Counted from the first letter of the stretch, positions 27,065 to 35,929 are shown. The stretch: DNA of 64,000 nucleotides from SABY01 sp964593705 (GCA_964593705.1 CAZQIV010000006.1:1-64000); one strand, 5' to 3'. Program-made: numbers and translations. The notes: generated by a model not told the origin, from the sequence alone.

Positions 27065-27235
27065 ATGGAAGGCTTTAAATTCCTCGTGAATCAGGGCGCA
27101 TGGGCACCAATGTATGGAACCGAGGCTGGTTCTGCATTCGAAAGTGGAGTTTTGGTTTATCGCGAAACTGAAGCCGATCCCGATCCCGCCTCCCCTCCCT
27201 TTCACGCCCGCAAACGGTCATTCCAGACGAAGTGA
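27065..27235 (+). pseudogene. Fragment of a SusE/SusF-like C-terminal domain
   Basis: A 57-codon open frame reading FLVNQGAWAPMYGTEAGSAF, SGVLVYRETEADPDPASPP. This resembles the binding-domain core of SusE/F-type proteins in other Bacteroidota loci, where WAPMYG and (R)PTExDPDPxxIPAP recur. It has no signal sequence and breaks off into repeat-like DNA (GTCATTCCAGACGAAGTGAGGAATCTCATGA at 27218-27247, in parts). It lies just past the operon terminator and so appears to be the relic of an additional family member. The rest of 26960-27488 has no gene. Confidence 0.45.
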
Positions 27236-27488
27236 GGAATCTCATGAATTTTCTCATCAGCTTGGGGGTGATGTTCACCGCGACAATACGATTTACGACT
27301 CTACACCATTAACTGTCTGAAAAGCAACTATTAGGTCAGGAGTTCTAAGATTATTGAAAAATGACGACTTTATGGACAAGCACATAATTATTTTTTGAAA
27401 AAAAGCAGTCCATATTTCACCCTCGGTAGGGCAGGATTAATGCTGCATTGGCGAATAATCATGGCTGGGTGTTGGTAATCGTTTTTTA

Positions 27489-27938
27489 TTAGACCAGTCT
27501 TGGGTCAAACCGGAACTGTCGATGAGCCAGTACTTTCACTTTATGATATTCCTTGTGGTTGCAATTCAAAACGTAATTGAAGGATGTAGCTATTATAGCG
27601 CTGGGTACTTTAAGAGCTATTGTGTGACCTTTTACAAGCCATTCTTCTCCAATTTCTGCTAATATGGATGGAGCAGGATATCTGAACCAGTTTGAAGGCA
27701 GATCAGATTCTTTTATCTCATTAATAGAATCATCTGGTATCTCAATCGTCAATATGTCAAGCTTGGGTAAAAACATTGGCGGGGTGTGAACAATAATTTC
27801 CAGAAGAGCTATTTCTTTAGTTTCCCCGGCATACAATACCTGGCTTCCTTTTTTATTCCATCTGCCAGGGTACAATGCTGCACCCGTTCCGTGAATATCC
27901 GATGCCCGCTTTCGTTTAGTAATTCGATAAATAATCAT
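27489..27938 (-). CDS. RES-domain toxin (NAD+-degrading type)
   Basis: A 149-residue RES-family protein, the toxin of Xre/RES modules. Members studied act as NAD+ glycohydrolases or phosphorylases that deplete NAD+. The family pattern is clear: MIIYRITKRKRA, GTGAALYPGRWNKKG, VLYAGETKEIALLEI, LPSNWFRYPAP, IGEEWL, ALKVPSAI, NYVLNCNH and the terminal FRFDPRL. The conserved arginine, tyrosine and glutamate segments (GRW, LYAGE) are present, so it looks active. It starts 5 bp after the Xre antitoxin gene. Confidence 0.92.
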   Translation of the reverse strand: MIIYRITKRKRASDIHGTGAALYPGRWNKKGSQVLYAGETKEIALLEIIVHTPPMFLPKLDILTIEIPDDSINEIKESDLPSNWFRYPAPSILAEIGEEWLVKGHTIALKVPSAIIATSFNYVLNCNHKEYHKVKVLAHRQFRFDPRLV

Positions 27939-27943
27939 AGGTA

Positions 27944-28417
27944 CTAGCTATAAACGCCATATTCAATTCTGCCTAAAAGATCCCGGACTTTAGATATTCC
28001 ACCGGGAATGCCTGATAAATCCTGTGGCTCAAGTCCGCCTAAAGCAGTATTGGGTAATCTTAGCCATTTAAAAAAGTCCTCATTATTTTCAAATACTTCA
28101 ATTCCATATAAAAATAAATCGGTCAATTCAAAAAGCTGAACAGCGTAGTTTCTTTCAAGTTTTTTCTTTTCCCTTATCCACCGATAAATAGTAGGAGCAG
28201 AAACATTTAACATTTCTGCGGTTTGATCTCTTGGAATATTAAAATGCGTTCTGAAATTTGCAATCATTTGGGCATCAACTCCTCTTGAAGCAATATTTAT
28301 AAAATCATAAGGACTTTCAATACTTGTTCTAATATATTTTCGACCAAGAATGCTTATTAGAGCTTTATAATGCTCGGTTGTTGTTTCTTTAGAAGTCGTT
28401 TCTTTTATTGTTGTCAT
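27944..28417 (-). CDS. Xre/MbcA/ParS-type antitoxin
   Basis: A 157-residue antitoxin. The central helix-turn-helix reads FNIPRDQTAEMLNVSAPTIYRW. The C-terminal DUF2384-like toxin-binding domain contains LFELTDLFLYGIEVFENNEDFFKWL, LPNTALGG and GRIEYGVYS, the typical end of this family. It neutralises the RES toxin encoded 5 bp downstream and likely represses the operon. A TACTTTTG -7 element lies 24 bp before its ATG. Confidence 0.92.
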   Translation of the reverse strand: MTTIKETTSKETTTEHYKALISILGRKYIRTSIESPYDFINIASRGVDAQMIANFRTHFNIPRDQTAEMLNVSAPTIYRWIREKKKLERNYAVQLFELTDLFLYGIEVFENNEDFFKWLRLPNTALGGLEPQDLSGIPGGISKVRDLLGRIEYGVYS

Positions 28418-28441
28418 TTGATAATATTATTTATTAAATAA

Positions 28442-28449
28442 CAAAAGTA
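28442..28449 (-). promoter_or_regulatory. -7 element of the Xre/RES operon
   Basis: TACTTTTG on the minus strand, 24 bp before the ATG at 28417. Beyond it, 28450-28840 is a gene-free stretch with no recognisable feature apart from an imperfect CCGGCT/AGCCGG hairpin at ~28530-28557. Confidence 0.5.
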
Positions 28450-28845
28450 GATTATTTTTATTGTAATGCCAAGCTCTTAAAACTATTGCCAAAGTTCTGC
28501 AATATGAAAACACATATTTCCAAATATGCCGGCTTTCCCCGAAAAATCGGAGCCGGGAGTTCGATGCACCCAACTTTGCTGGAGGTGGATTATGGTGTCA
28601 TTGGCAGATAAGCAAGGCAATTTGTTACCGCCCTGGCATTTCTGATAATTCATAGTTTGTGCTTCCCGGTAAAATTAGGCCAGTTTTCTTGTTCATGTAT
28701 ATAAAACTTCATTCTCCGCATATTTTGTTTGGTTCAAGGATAGTAATCACCGCATTTGCAGTGTTATCAGATTTTGTTTGTGTATATGATTTTTCGAGCG
28801 ATTTAAAACTGTGAAACTGAAATTACAATAACGATGAATTTGTAG

Positions 28846-28853
28846 TACTTTTG
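28846..28853 (+). promoter_or_regulatory. -7 element of the Rpn-type nuclease gene
   Basis: TACTTTTG, an exact TAnnTTTG match, 40 bp before the ATG at 28894. Confidence 0.5.
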
Positions 28854-28893
28854 TTTTGATAACCTGATTGACAAACAGTAAAACTAACACGAC

Positions 28894-29844
28894 ATGAAAA
28901 TTATAAATCCCCTTTACGACAAAGCCTTTAAATACTTGATGGAAAACACCAAGTTTGCCCGCAAAGTATTGTCGGTAATAATGGATGTGGAAGTAGAGAA
29001 AGTTACCCTGGGTCAGCAGGAAACGGTTTTCCCGGATATAAAACGGAGTTTAACCTTGTTCAGGCTCGATTTTAAAGCTGTAATAAAAGAAGCTGATGGC
29101 AGCCGAAAAACTGTACTCATCGAACTGCAAAAATCAAAATATGCCACCGATATTCAACGATTTCGCAATTATCTTGGCGCTAATTACATGACCAGGAAAA
29201 AGGATTTGAGCAAAGTAGAAGAACCCTCACCGGAATATCATTCAGCTTTTCCTATTATTACCATTTACATTTTGGGATACAAACTTGAAGATTTGCCTTA
29301 CATGGCTGTAACGGTTAACCGTGAGGTGATCAACTCGGTGAGCAAAGAAAAAATTAATGTAAAGAGTTTTTTCATCGAGCACCTTACCCATCAATCGCAT
29401 ATTATACAAGTGCGGCGCTTGCCCGAACAACGCCGGACACGACTCGAAAACTTTTTAGTATTGTTCAACCAAGCCTGGTGTACCGACAAGAACTACATCA
29501 TCGACTTGCAGGAAACCCCCGAAGAGTTTAGCGACATTGCCCACTACCTGCAAGGCCCGCTGATGGATGATGCCTTTCGCCGCAACCTGGAAGCCGAAGA
29601 AGAAATCGACACCATTTTTGACGAACAGGAGGCCAAATATTTAAAACAGATTACAGAGGCCGAAGAAAGGGAAAAACAAGCGAAGAAAAGAGAAGAAACA
29701 GAACGCAGGCAAAAAGAAGAAGAACGCAGGCAAAAAGAATCTTTAGCGCTGAAACTGGCAATACAGATGAAGCAGAGTGGAGCAGACATCGAAGATATTA
29801 TTAAAGAAACAGGACTGGATGCTGAGGAAATTATCGATTTGTAG
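28894..29844 (+). CDS. Rpn/PD-(D/E)XK nuclease-transposase family protein
   Basis: A 316-residue member of the PD-(D/E)XK family annotated as transposase-like or Rpn recombination-promoting nuclease. MKIINPLYDKAFKYLMEN is the family N-terminus; LFRLDFKAVIKE and TVLIELQKSKY carry the D and E-x-Q/K catalytic pattern, followed by DIQRFRNYLGANY. The C-terminal ~80 residues are a highly charged coiled coil (EEREKQAKKREETERRQKEE region) ending in a short helical motif SGADIEDIIKETGLDAEEI. No terminal inverted repeats were found next to it, so it is a single gene, not an IS. Its biological role is uncertain. Confidence 0.88.
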   Translation: MKIINPLYDKAFKYLMENTKFARKVLSVIMDVEVEKVTLGQQETVFPDIKRSLTLFRLDFKAVIKEADGSRKTVLIELQKSKYATDIQRFRNYLGANYMTRKKDLSKVEEPSPEYHSAFPIITIYILGYKLEDLPYMAVTVNREVINSVSKEKINVKSFFIEHLTHQSHIIQVRRLPEQRRTRLENFLVLFNQAWCTDKNYIIDLQETPEEFSDIAHYLQGPLMDDAFRRNLEAEEEIDTIFDEQEAKYLKQITEAEEREKQAKKREETERRQKEEERRQKESLALKLAIQMKQSGADIEDIIKETGLDAEEIIDL

Positions 29845-29959
29845 AGAGGTGTGGTAATTTCAGCAATCTTGACTTGATGGTTGATTTTCCGCCAATTATA
29901 GATACTTAGTTGTAAATCACATTTTCATAGAATAAGATTTCTCCTTCAAAATCAGAGGT

Positions 29960-30200
29960 AATTTAATTCCTCATTGTTATGAGATTCCTCGCTTTGTTAC
30001 CAATGACAAGTATTTGAATGGAGTTGGAGTACACTTTGTGAGAGGGACCCACCCCATTCACAGTCTGGGGCTTTGTCATTTCGACTGGAAAAACGCAGCG
30101 CAGCAAGTTTTGGAGGGAGAAATCTTTTCAATGCCGCACGTGCGGAAAGAAATCTACAAATTGCCTCATGATGATTACGCGGGGTCAGGATGTCTGAATT
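29960..30200. repeat. Degenerate Bacteroidota intergenic repeat cluster
   Basis: The 554-bp gap before lepA holds text of the type seen repeatedly in Bacteroidota intergenic DNA: TGAGATTCCTCGCTTTGTTACC, GTCATTTCGACTGG, GGAGAAATCT and AGAAATCTACAAATTGC. Related motifs appear at ~27218-27250, ~37230-37262 and ~62228-62262. They look like decayed REP-like elements; no gene is supported here (the longest open frame has repeat-derived codons). Confidence 0.5.
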
Positions 30201-30384
30201 TAAAATCTGACGATGAAATTTCCTATTCTTTCATAAACACTTTTAGAAACATTTCTACCGCTATCTCCTTCTCAAAATAAAACAATAGATTCACCAAAAC
30301 AATTCAATCATTTATCCCAATAAAAATGTTTTGTTTGGCGATGCTATTAACAAATTACAACTAACATTAATCATTGCAAAATAC

Positions 30385-30392
30385 TATTTTTG
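30385..30392 (+). promoter_or_regulatory. -7 element of lepA, near-leaderless
   Basis: TATTTTTG ends 6 bases before the ATG at 30399, so transcription would start at or within a base or two of the start codon. Confidence 0.5.
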
Positions 30393-30398
30393 CACCCG

Positions 30399-32186
30399 AT
30401 GAAAAATATTAGAAACTTCTGTATTATTGCACATATCGACCATGGCAAAAGCACATTGGCCGATCGCTTGCTTGACCTGACCCATACCATTGGCGACAGA
30501 GATAAAAAGGAACAGGTACTGGATAGTATGGATATTGAACGGGAACGTGGCATCACCATTAAGAGCCATGCCATCCAGATGCTTTATAATACGAATGGTG
30601 AGGATTATGTACTTAATCTTATTGATACTCCCGGACATGTAGATTTCTCTTATGAAGTTTCTCGTGCAATTGCTGCTTGTGAAGGCGCTTTGCTTATTGT
30701 AGATGCAACGCAGGGCATTCAGGCACAAACAATTTCAAACCTCTACCTTGCCCTGGAGCACGACCTTGAAATAATTCCGGTGCTCAACAAAATGGACATG
30801 GACAATGCAATGCCCGATGAGGTGAAAGATCAAATTGTAGATTTGATTGGATGCGACAGGGACGACATTCTTGAAGCCAGTGCCAAAACCGGCTATGGTG
30901 TTGATGTAATTCTGGAAACTATCATCGAAAAAGTACCCCATCCAAAGGGTAACCCCGATGCCCCGTTGCAAGCCCTGATATTTGATTCAGTGTTTAACTC
31001 GTATCGTGGTATCATAGCATATTTCAGGATTTTCGATGGAAAAATCAGCAAGAATGATTTTGTGAAATTTGTTGCCACCGACAAATCTTATAATGCGGAT
31101 GAAATTGGTGTGTTGAGACTTGGTTATTTTCCTAAAAAAACACTGGAAGCAGGAGATGTAGGGTACATTATTTCCGGTATTAAAGCTTCGAAGGAGGTTA
31201 AAGTAGGCGATACCATCACACATGTTGATAATCCTTGCGGGGATATGATCGAAGGCTTTGAAAATGTGAAGCCCATGGTGTTTGCGGGTATTTATCCTAT
31301 TGATGCCGATGAGTATGAAGAACTAAGGGCTTCGATGGAAAAACTCCAATTGAACGATGCATCATTAACCTTTGAACCGGAATCGTCAGTAGCTTTAGGG
31401 TTTGGTTTTAGGTGTGGTTTCCTGGGCTTGCTGCACATGGAAATTGTTCAGGAACGTCTTGACCGTGAGTTTGATATGGATGTAATTACCACTGTACCAA
31501 ACGTAAACTACAAAGCTTACACAACTAAAAACCAGGTAATCGATGTGCATAATCCTTCCGGTTTGCCGGGGCCGAATGAGCTCGATCATGTTGAGGAACC
31601 AATGATTCACGCCCAGATTATTTCCAAATCAGAATATGTCGGAGCCATAATGAACCTTTGTATCGACCGGAGAGGCGAAATGAAAAACCAGGTTTATTTG
31701 ACAAGTGATCGGGTAGAAATCTCTTTTTCGTTGCCGCTTGCCGAAATAGTATTTGATTTTTATGATAAACTGAAAAGCATTTCGCGCGGTTACGCTTCCT
31801 TCGATTACCACATTACCAGTTACCAACCAGCAAAACTTGTCAGGCTCGATATTTTGCTAAACGGCGATACGGTGGATGCATTATCAACCCTTATTCATGT
31901 TGACAATGCTTACAATTTTGGCCGGCGCATGTGCGAAAAACTAAAAGAACTCATTCCACGTCAGCAATTCGATGTAGCTATTCAGGCCGCCATTGGCACA
32001 AAGATTATTGCACGCGAAACCGTTAAGGCCATGCGTAAGGATGTTACTGCAAAATGTTATGGTGGTGATATCACGCGTAAGCGAAAACTCCTCGAAAAAC
32101 AGAAGAAGGGAAAGAAACGTATGCGCCAGGTTGGGAATGTTGAAGTACCGCAATCGGCATTTTTAGCCGTATTGAAATTGGATTAA
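30399..32186 (+). CDS. lepA: Elongation factor 4 (LepA) GTPase
   Basis: A 595-residue translational GTPase that binds ribosomes and promotes back-translocation or recovery of stalled complexes. G motifs: G1 AHIDHGKST (from residue 11), G2 RERGITIKS, G3 DTPGHVDFSYEV, G4 NKMD. The EF4-specific C-terminal domain is complete (RKRKLLEKQKKGKKRMRQVGNVEVPQ, in parts), ending FLAVLKLD. The ATG at 30399 gives the canonical MKNIRNFCIIAHIDHG start; a TTG nine bases upstream is not needed. A -7 element ends 6 bases before the ATG. A toxin-antitoxin pair follows 27 bp downstream. Confidence 0.97.
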   Translation: MKNIRNFCIIAHIDHGKSTLADRLLDLTHTIGDRDKKEQVLDSMDIERERGITIKSHAIQMLYNTNGEDYVLNLIDTPGHVDFSYEVSRAIAACEGALLIVDATQGIQAQTISNLYLALEHDLEIIPVLNKMDMDNAMPDEVKDQIVDLIGCDRDDILEASAKTGYGVDVILETIIEKVPHPKGNPDAPLQALIFDSVFNSYRGIIAYFRIFDGKISKNDFVKFVATDKSYNADEIGVLRLGYFPKKTLEAGDVGYIISGIKASKEVKVGDTITHVDNPCGDMIEGFENVKPMVFAGIYPIDADEYEELRASMEKLQLNDASLTFEPESSVALGFGFRCGFLGLLHMEIVQERLDREFDMDVITTVPNVNYKAYTTKNQVIDVHNPSGLPGPNELDHVEEPMIHAQIISKSEYVGAIMNLCIDRRGEMKNQVYLTSDRVEISFSLPLAEIVFDFYDKLKSISRGYASFDYHITSYQPAKLVRLDILLNGDTVDALSTLIHVDNAYNFGRRMCEKLKELIPRQQFDVAIQAAIGTKIIARETVKAMRKDVTAKCYGGDITRKRKLLEKQKKGKKRMRQVGNVEVPQSAFLAVLKLD

Positions 32187-32213
32187 TTTAACTCAACAAA
32201 AACGATCCTAATT

Positions 32214-32447
32214 ATGAACTTACAGTATATTTCGGATAATAGAGGAAAAACAACAGGTGTTTTTATTCCTATACAAGAATGGGAAGGGCTTAAATCTAAA
32301 TTTATAGGATTAGAAGATGAAGAGCTCGGCGAGCAATCAAAAGTAGAGATTTTACACGGATTACAGCAAGCTGTTGAAGAAATGAACTTGATTAAACAAG
32401 GTAAATTAAAAGCCCGTGATGCTAAAGACTTGTTGAATGAGTTATAA
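32214..32447 (+). CDS. Antitoxin of a RelE-type pair
   Basis: A 77-residue protein, MNLQYISDNRGKTTGVFIPIQEWEG in its first part, followed by an acidic helical C-terminus (LEDEELGEQ, AVEEMNLIKQGKLKARDAKDLLNEL). The N-terminal strand pattern with GxxTGVFIPIxEW is typical of small Bacteroidota antitoxins encoded before RelE toxins. Its stop overlaps the toxin start by 11 bp, so translation is coupled. It should bind the toxin through the C-terminal helix and repress the promoter. Confidence 0.8.
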   Translation: MNLQYISDNRGKTTGVFIPIQEWEGLKSKFIGLEDEELGEQSKVEILHGLQQAVEEMNLIKQGKLKARDAKDLLNEL

Positions 32448-32763
32448 AATTAAAACTATTCCTTATTTTGACAGGCAAGCCAAACGGCTTACCCGTAAAT
32501 ACAAGTCTTTTAAAACAGAGCTTTCCTTGCTGTTCGACTCCTTGGAGGGTGACCCAACATACGGTATTGCACTTGGCAACGACTGTTATAAAATTCGTAT
32601 TGCCGTAAAATCTAAAGGTAAAGGAAAATCAGGCGGTGCAAGAGCTGTAAGCCATGTTATTGCTGTTAAAGAAGATGTTTATCTTCTTACCGTTTTTGAT
32701 AAATCCGAAAAGGAAAATATTTCTGATAAAGAACTTCAGGAACTATTAAAAATGATAGCATAA
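32437..32763 (+). CDS. RelE/ParE-family toxin
   Basis: A 108-residue toxin of the RelE/ParE superfamily. Pattern: IPYFDRQAKRLTRKYKSF, the core CYKIRIAVKSKGKGKSGGAR, and the closing DVYLLTVFDKSEKENIS. This KGKGKSGGAR subgroup is common in Bacteroidota. It likely cleaves ribosome-bound mRNA; ParE-like gyrase inhibition is less likely. Start overlaps the antitoxin gene by 11 bp. Confidence 0.87.
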   Translation: MSYKIKTIPYFDRQAKRLTRKYKSFKTELSLLFDSLEGDPTYGIALGNDCYKIRIAVKSKGKGKSGGARAVSHVIAVKEDVYLLTVFDKSEKENISDKELQELLKMIA

Positions 32764-32877
32764 AAAAGCCCGAGCTTTCGACTCGTTCGGATTTGTAATC
32801 CGAGTGCAGAATCCGCGCAAGCTGGATTCTTGCGGTGCTTAAACTTAATTAAACCATTCGGGCTAAATCCGGATTTT
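32762..32877 (+). repeat. Hairpin-rich repeat between toxin and membrane-protein genes
   Basis: Contains two successive inverted repeats: TCGGATT/AATCCGA with a TTGT-like loop (~32789-32806) and GAATCCGCGCAAG followed by GGATTC / CTTGCGG (~32809-32835). GATTTGTAATC-type hairpins of this sort recur between genes in many Bacteroidota genomes. AGCCCGA at 32766 and TCGGGC at 32858 also pair, enclosing the whole unit. Confidence 0.55.
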
Positions 32878-33591
32878 ATGTCAGTATTTAAACAATATTT
32901 CAAATTCAGGATTCTTCCACTCACAATTTTTGGGATTGCCATGGGTTTTATGGAGGCTATAATCGTGGTTTACCTCCGGGAGTTATACTTCCCCAATGGT
33001 TTTGGATTTCCATTAATTTTACCTGACAAGCATCTAATTATTATTGCAGAACTCATCAGGGAAGTTGCAACGATTTTAATGCTTCTTACTCTCGCAATAG
33101 TTGCAGGAAAATCATTTTATAGTAGGTTTGCCTGGTTTCTTTTTTCATTTGCAGTTTGGGATATCTCTTATTATTTGGGCTTGAAGGCTTTTCTCGATTG
33201 GCCCTCCTCTTTTTTTACCTGGGATATCCTTTTTCTTATACCGCTTACCTGGATAGGACCTGTGCTTGCCCCGGTAATAAGTTCAGTATTAATGATAGTT
33301 TTGGGCTACAGCTTTTTATTTGCTGAACATACAGGCAAAAGACTTAAACTATTTGATTGGGCAATGATTTTGATTGGGGCAACTGCCATATTTGTAACCT
33401 TTGTTTATGATTTTGGTTTGATAATAATCCGGAATGGGCTTTTCGGTGATTTTTTTAATTTGCTTGAAAACAACCAATACCTTCATCTCGTTTCTGATTT
33501 TATTCCGGAATATTATAATTGGCCACTTTTCTTTGGTGGATCATTCCTGATAATAATCGCTATTGTCAGAATTTTCAGAGATAATAAGTAA
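32878..33591 (+). CDS. Uncharacterised polytopic membrane protein
   Basis: A 237-residue protein with about six or seven hydrophobic segments (for example ILPLTIFGIAMGFMEAIIVV, EVATILMLLTLAIVA, FAWFLFSFAVWDISYYLG, IGPVLAPVISSVLMIVLGY, LLFGGSF-type C-terminal helix) and a basic end RIFRDNK. Motifs MGFMEAIIVVYLRELYFP, WDISYYLGL and TWDILFLIPLTWIGPVLAPV look like conserved family signatures, but I do not recognise a function. The ATG at 32878 is used; an in-frame start at 32830 would lie in repeat DNA. No operon partner is evident. Confidence 0.8.
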   Translation: MSVFKQYFKFRILPLTIFGIAMGFMEAIIVVYLRELYFPNGFGFPLILPDKHLIIIAELIREVATILMLLTLAIVAGKSFYSRFAWFLFSFAVWDISYYLGLKAFLDWPSSFFTWDILFLIPLTWIGPVLAPVISSVLMIVLGYSFLFAEHTGKRLKLFDWAMILIGATAIFVTFVYDFGLIIIRNGLFGDFFNLLENNQYLHLVSDFIPEYYNWPLFFGGSFLIIIAIVRIFRDNK

Positions 33592-33850
33592 ATCAGGTCT
33601 AAAAAGTCACAGCCTGTCCCTATTCTTTGGGAAATGCACGAATAATATTCATGAGGCGTTAAACTGGTTACTTATTATTTATACCAAATTTATTATCAGA
33701 TGATTGGTATTCGTATTTAATTGAACACCTTAAAATATTTATTATCATACGGATAAGTAAATATGTAGGTTGCACAAAAATAGCACTTTATGTCTTTTTG
33801 GACTGAACTTATCAGTAAATCATATTTTGTGTGGAAATTTGTAACCAATA

Positions 33851-33888
33851 TTCATTACTAATGCATAATATCGTTCATTAGTAATGAA
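33851..33888. repeat. 13-bp inverted repeat
   Basis: Perfect arms TTCATTACTAATG (33851-33863) and its complement (33876-33888) with a 12-base loop, in the 375-bp gap between the membrane protein and tsf. The rest of 33592-33850 holds no visible feature. Confidence 0.6.
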
Positions 33889-33910
33889 AACAATGCAGGT
33901 ATGTAGTCAT

Positions 33911-33945
33911 AAAAAAAGCCGCATCTTATTAAAGATGCGGCTTTT
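33911..33945 (-). terminator. Terminator of the rplM-rpsI-rpsB-tsf operon
   Basis: A 14-bp perfect stem (33914-33927/33932-33945) around an ATTA loop, followed on the minus strand by a T run (33911-33917 as A on plus). It lies 21 bp past the tsf stop. Confidence 0.92.
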
Positions 33946-33966
33946 CTATATTTTGAAATATAAGAC

Positions 33967-34797
33967 TTATCCAATACCCAAACGTGAAAATTTGCTTACA
34001 GTCAAATCTTTGTCTGTTGATTTTAGGTAATCAGTTACAGTAATTTTAGAATCTTTTATAAAGGATTGGCTCATGAGGGTATTTTCTTTAAAGAATTTAC
34101 CCAATCTTCCTTGAGCAATTTTATCGAGCATAGCTTCGGGTTTGCCTTCCTGGCGTGCAAGGTCTTTGCCAACTTCAAGTTCGGTGTCAATAACTTTTTG
34201 AGAAACTGATTCTTTGTCTAAAGAAACCGGATTCATTGCAGCAATTTGCATGGCAAGGTCATGGGCAGCAACATCAACACCTTCACCGGCTTTATTCATG
34301 CCAACGAGTGTAGCAATTCTGTTTCCGTTGTGGTTGTATGCAGAAACAAAGGGCGCTTTGATGGCTTTGTATGAATCAAACTCAAGTTTCTCGCCGGTTT
34401 TTCCGGTTATGTCGTTTAGTTTTTCTGCTACGGTAGCATTATCTAAGGTAAGTGCTAAAACAGCTTCCAGCGTTTCAGCTTTATTATCGAGTGCAGCAGT
34501 TGTAATTCCGGTAACGAAATTTACAAAATCTTCGCTTTTTGCTACGAAATCAGTTTCGCAATTAACCATTACCAATACACCAAAAGTGTTATCGTTACTT
34601 GTTTTTCCCAGTACATATCCTTCGGTAGCATCTTTATCAGCTCTTTTAGCAGCTACTTTTGCCCCTTTTTTACGAAGAATTTCGATAGCTTTTTCAAAAT
34701 CACCTTCAGATTCCTGGAGTGCTTTTTTACAATCCATCATCCCCGCGCCGGTTTGTTTACGCAGTTTTGCAACTTCAGCAGCAGTAATATTTGCCAT
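33967..34797 (-). CDS. tsf: Elongation factor Ts
   Basis: A 276-residue guanine-nucleotide exchange factor for EF-Tu. The N-terminal UBA-like domain has VAKLRKQTGAGMMDCKKALQE, and the core has the signature CETDFVAKSEDFV. The dimerisation region and C-terminal module are complete. It is the last gene of a leftward translation operon, 116 bp after rpsB, from which it is separated by a hairpin. Confidence 0.98.
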   Translation of the reverse strand: MANITAAEVAKLRKQTGAGMMDCKKALQESEGDFEKAIEILRKKGAKVAAKRADKDATEGYVLGKTSNDNTFGVLVMVNCETDFVAKSEDFVNFVTGITTAALDNKAETLEAVLALTLDNATVAEKLNDITGKTGEKLEFDSYKAIKAPFVSAYNHNGNRIATLVGMNKAGEGVDVAAHDLAMQIAAMNPVSLDKESVSQKVIDTELEVGKDLARQEGKPEAMLDKIAQGRLGKFFKENTLMSQSFIKDSKITVTDYLKSTDKDLTVSKFSRLGIG

Positions 34798-34845
34798 TTT
34801 GATACTTTTTTATGAGTTAGTTATGATAAGTTTCTGTATTAAATA

Positions 34846-34882
34846 AAAAAGAGATGTGGAAAAAAATTCATCATCTCTTTTT
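34846..34882 (-). promoter_or_regulatory. Hairpin between rpsB and tsf
   Basis: An 11-bp stem (34846-34856/34872-34882) with a 15-base A/T loop and a T run on the minus-strand side. It looks like an intrinsic terminator and may act as a partial attenuator, lowering tsf relative to rpsB. Confidence 0.7.
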
Positions 34883-34913
34883 CAAATCGACATTTAATTC
34901 AATTTAAATATGT

Positions 34914-35822
34914 TTATTTTTTTCTAACCGCTGTTCCCTTGCGCACTCTTTTATCTTTGTCAGCAACAGGAGCAGATCCATCAGAATCAGTTTTAATTCT
35001 TGGGCGTTTTCCTGATTCTTTCTCTTTCTTTCTTTTCTCCTCTTTTTCTTCCATTTCCGCTTCAAGTTCTTCTTTCGAGCGTGTTTTAATTATGTTTTCT
35101 TCCTCTTGCTCTTCCGCACGTTTGTCTCTGTCAGCTTGTCTTTCCATCAATCCTTCTTCAATAGCTTTAGCCATAATTTGAATGATGAGCGAAATTGACT
35201 TGGAAGCATCATCATTTGCAGGAATGGGGAAATCAACTTTTTTTGGGTCAGAGTTTGTGTCAACAATTGCAAAAGTTGGAATATTTAATTTTTTGGCTTC
35301 AGCAATAGCAATATGCTCTTTTAATATGTCCACAACAAAAATTGCAGACGGCAACCTGTTAAGGTCAGAAATGCTTCCGAGTTGTTTTTCAAGCTTCGCA
35401 CGTTCACGTACAATTTGAAGTCTTTCTCTTTTTGAAATATTTGCATATCCGTTTTCGGTCATCATCTTGTCGATGGATGTCATTTTGCGAACCGCCTTAC
35501 GGATGGTGGCAAAGTTGGTAAGCATACCTCCGGGCCAACGTTCAGTAACATAAGGCATACCGACACTTTTAATCTTCTCGGCAACTATTTCTTTAGCTTG
35601 CTTTTTAGTAGCAACAAAAAGTATTTTTTTCCCTGACCGGGTAATCTGCTTAACCGCAGAAGCAGCCTCTTCAATTTTAGCTGCTGTTTTGTAAAGGTCA
35701 ATAATGTGGATTCCATTGCGCTCCATAAATATGTAGGGAGCCATATTGGGATTCCATTTTCTGGTGAGGTGGCCAAAGTGCACACCAGCATCCAGTAATT
35801 CTTCGAAATTTGTTCTTGGCAT
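34914..35822 (-). CDS. rpsB: 30S ribosomal protein S2, extended
   Basis: A 302-residue S2. The family start (NFEELLDAGVHFGHLTRKWNPNM) and the core motifs VTERWPGGMLTNF and PTFAIVDTNSDPKKVDFPIPANDDA are present. It exceeds the usual ~240 residues by a C-terminal ~65-residue charged tail (acidic/lysine heptads, then a basic end TAVRKK), a length seen in other Bacteroidota. It lies 107 bp downstream of rpsI, consistent with one transcript. Confidence 0.98.
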   Translation of the reverse strand: MPRTNFEELLDAGVHFGHLTRKWNPNMAPYIFMERNGIHIIDLYKTAAKIEEAASAVKQITRSGKKILFVATKKQAKEIVAEKIKSVGMPYVTERWPGGMLTNFATIRKAVRKMTSIDKMMTENGYANISKRERLQIVRERAKLEKQLGSISDLNRLPSAIFVVDILKEHIAIAEAKKLNIPTFAIVDTNSDPKKVDFPIPANDDASKSISLIIQIMAKAIEEGLMERQADRDKRAEEQEEENIIKTRSKEELEAEMEEKEEKRKKEKESGKRPRIKTDSDGSAPVADKDKRVRKGTAVRKK

Positions 35823-35929
35823 TGATGAGTTTGTTTATGTTTACTTTCCTTAAATATGCAACCTGTAAGTAGTTCATAGTATATTGAAGTCTCACAAGTT
35901 TGGATACTAAACACTTTAATATCCGGGAT

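Noticed and set aside
28501..28620. Short open frame starting MKTHISKYAGFP
   Set aside because: Only ~36 codons, no family pattern and no promoter; could be a relic but not supportable.
28894..29844. Complete insertion sequence
   Set aside because: The gene is of the transposase-like nuclease family but no terminal inverted repeats or target duplication were found.
30014..30280. 88-codon open frame before lepA
   Set aside because: It consists of degenerate intergenic repeat text and has no recognisable protein pattern.
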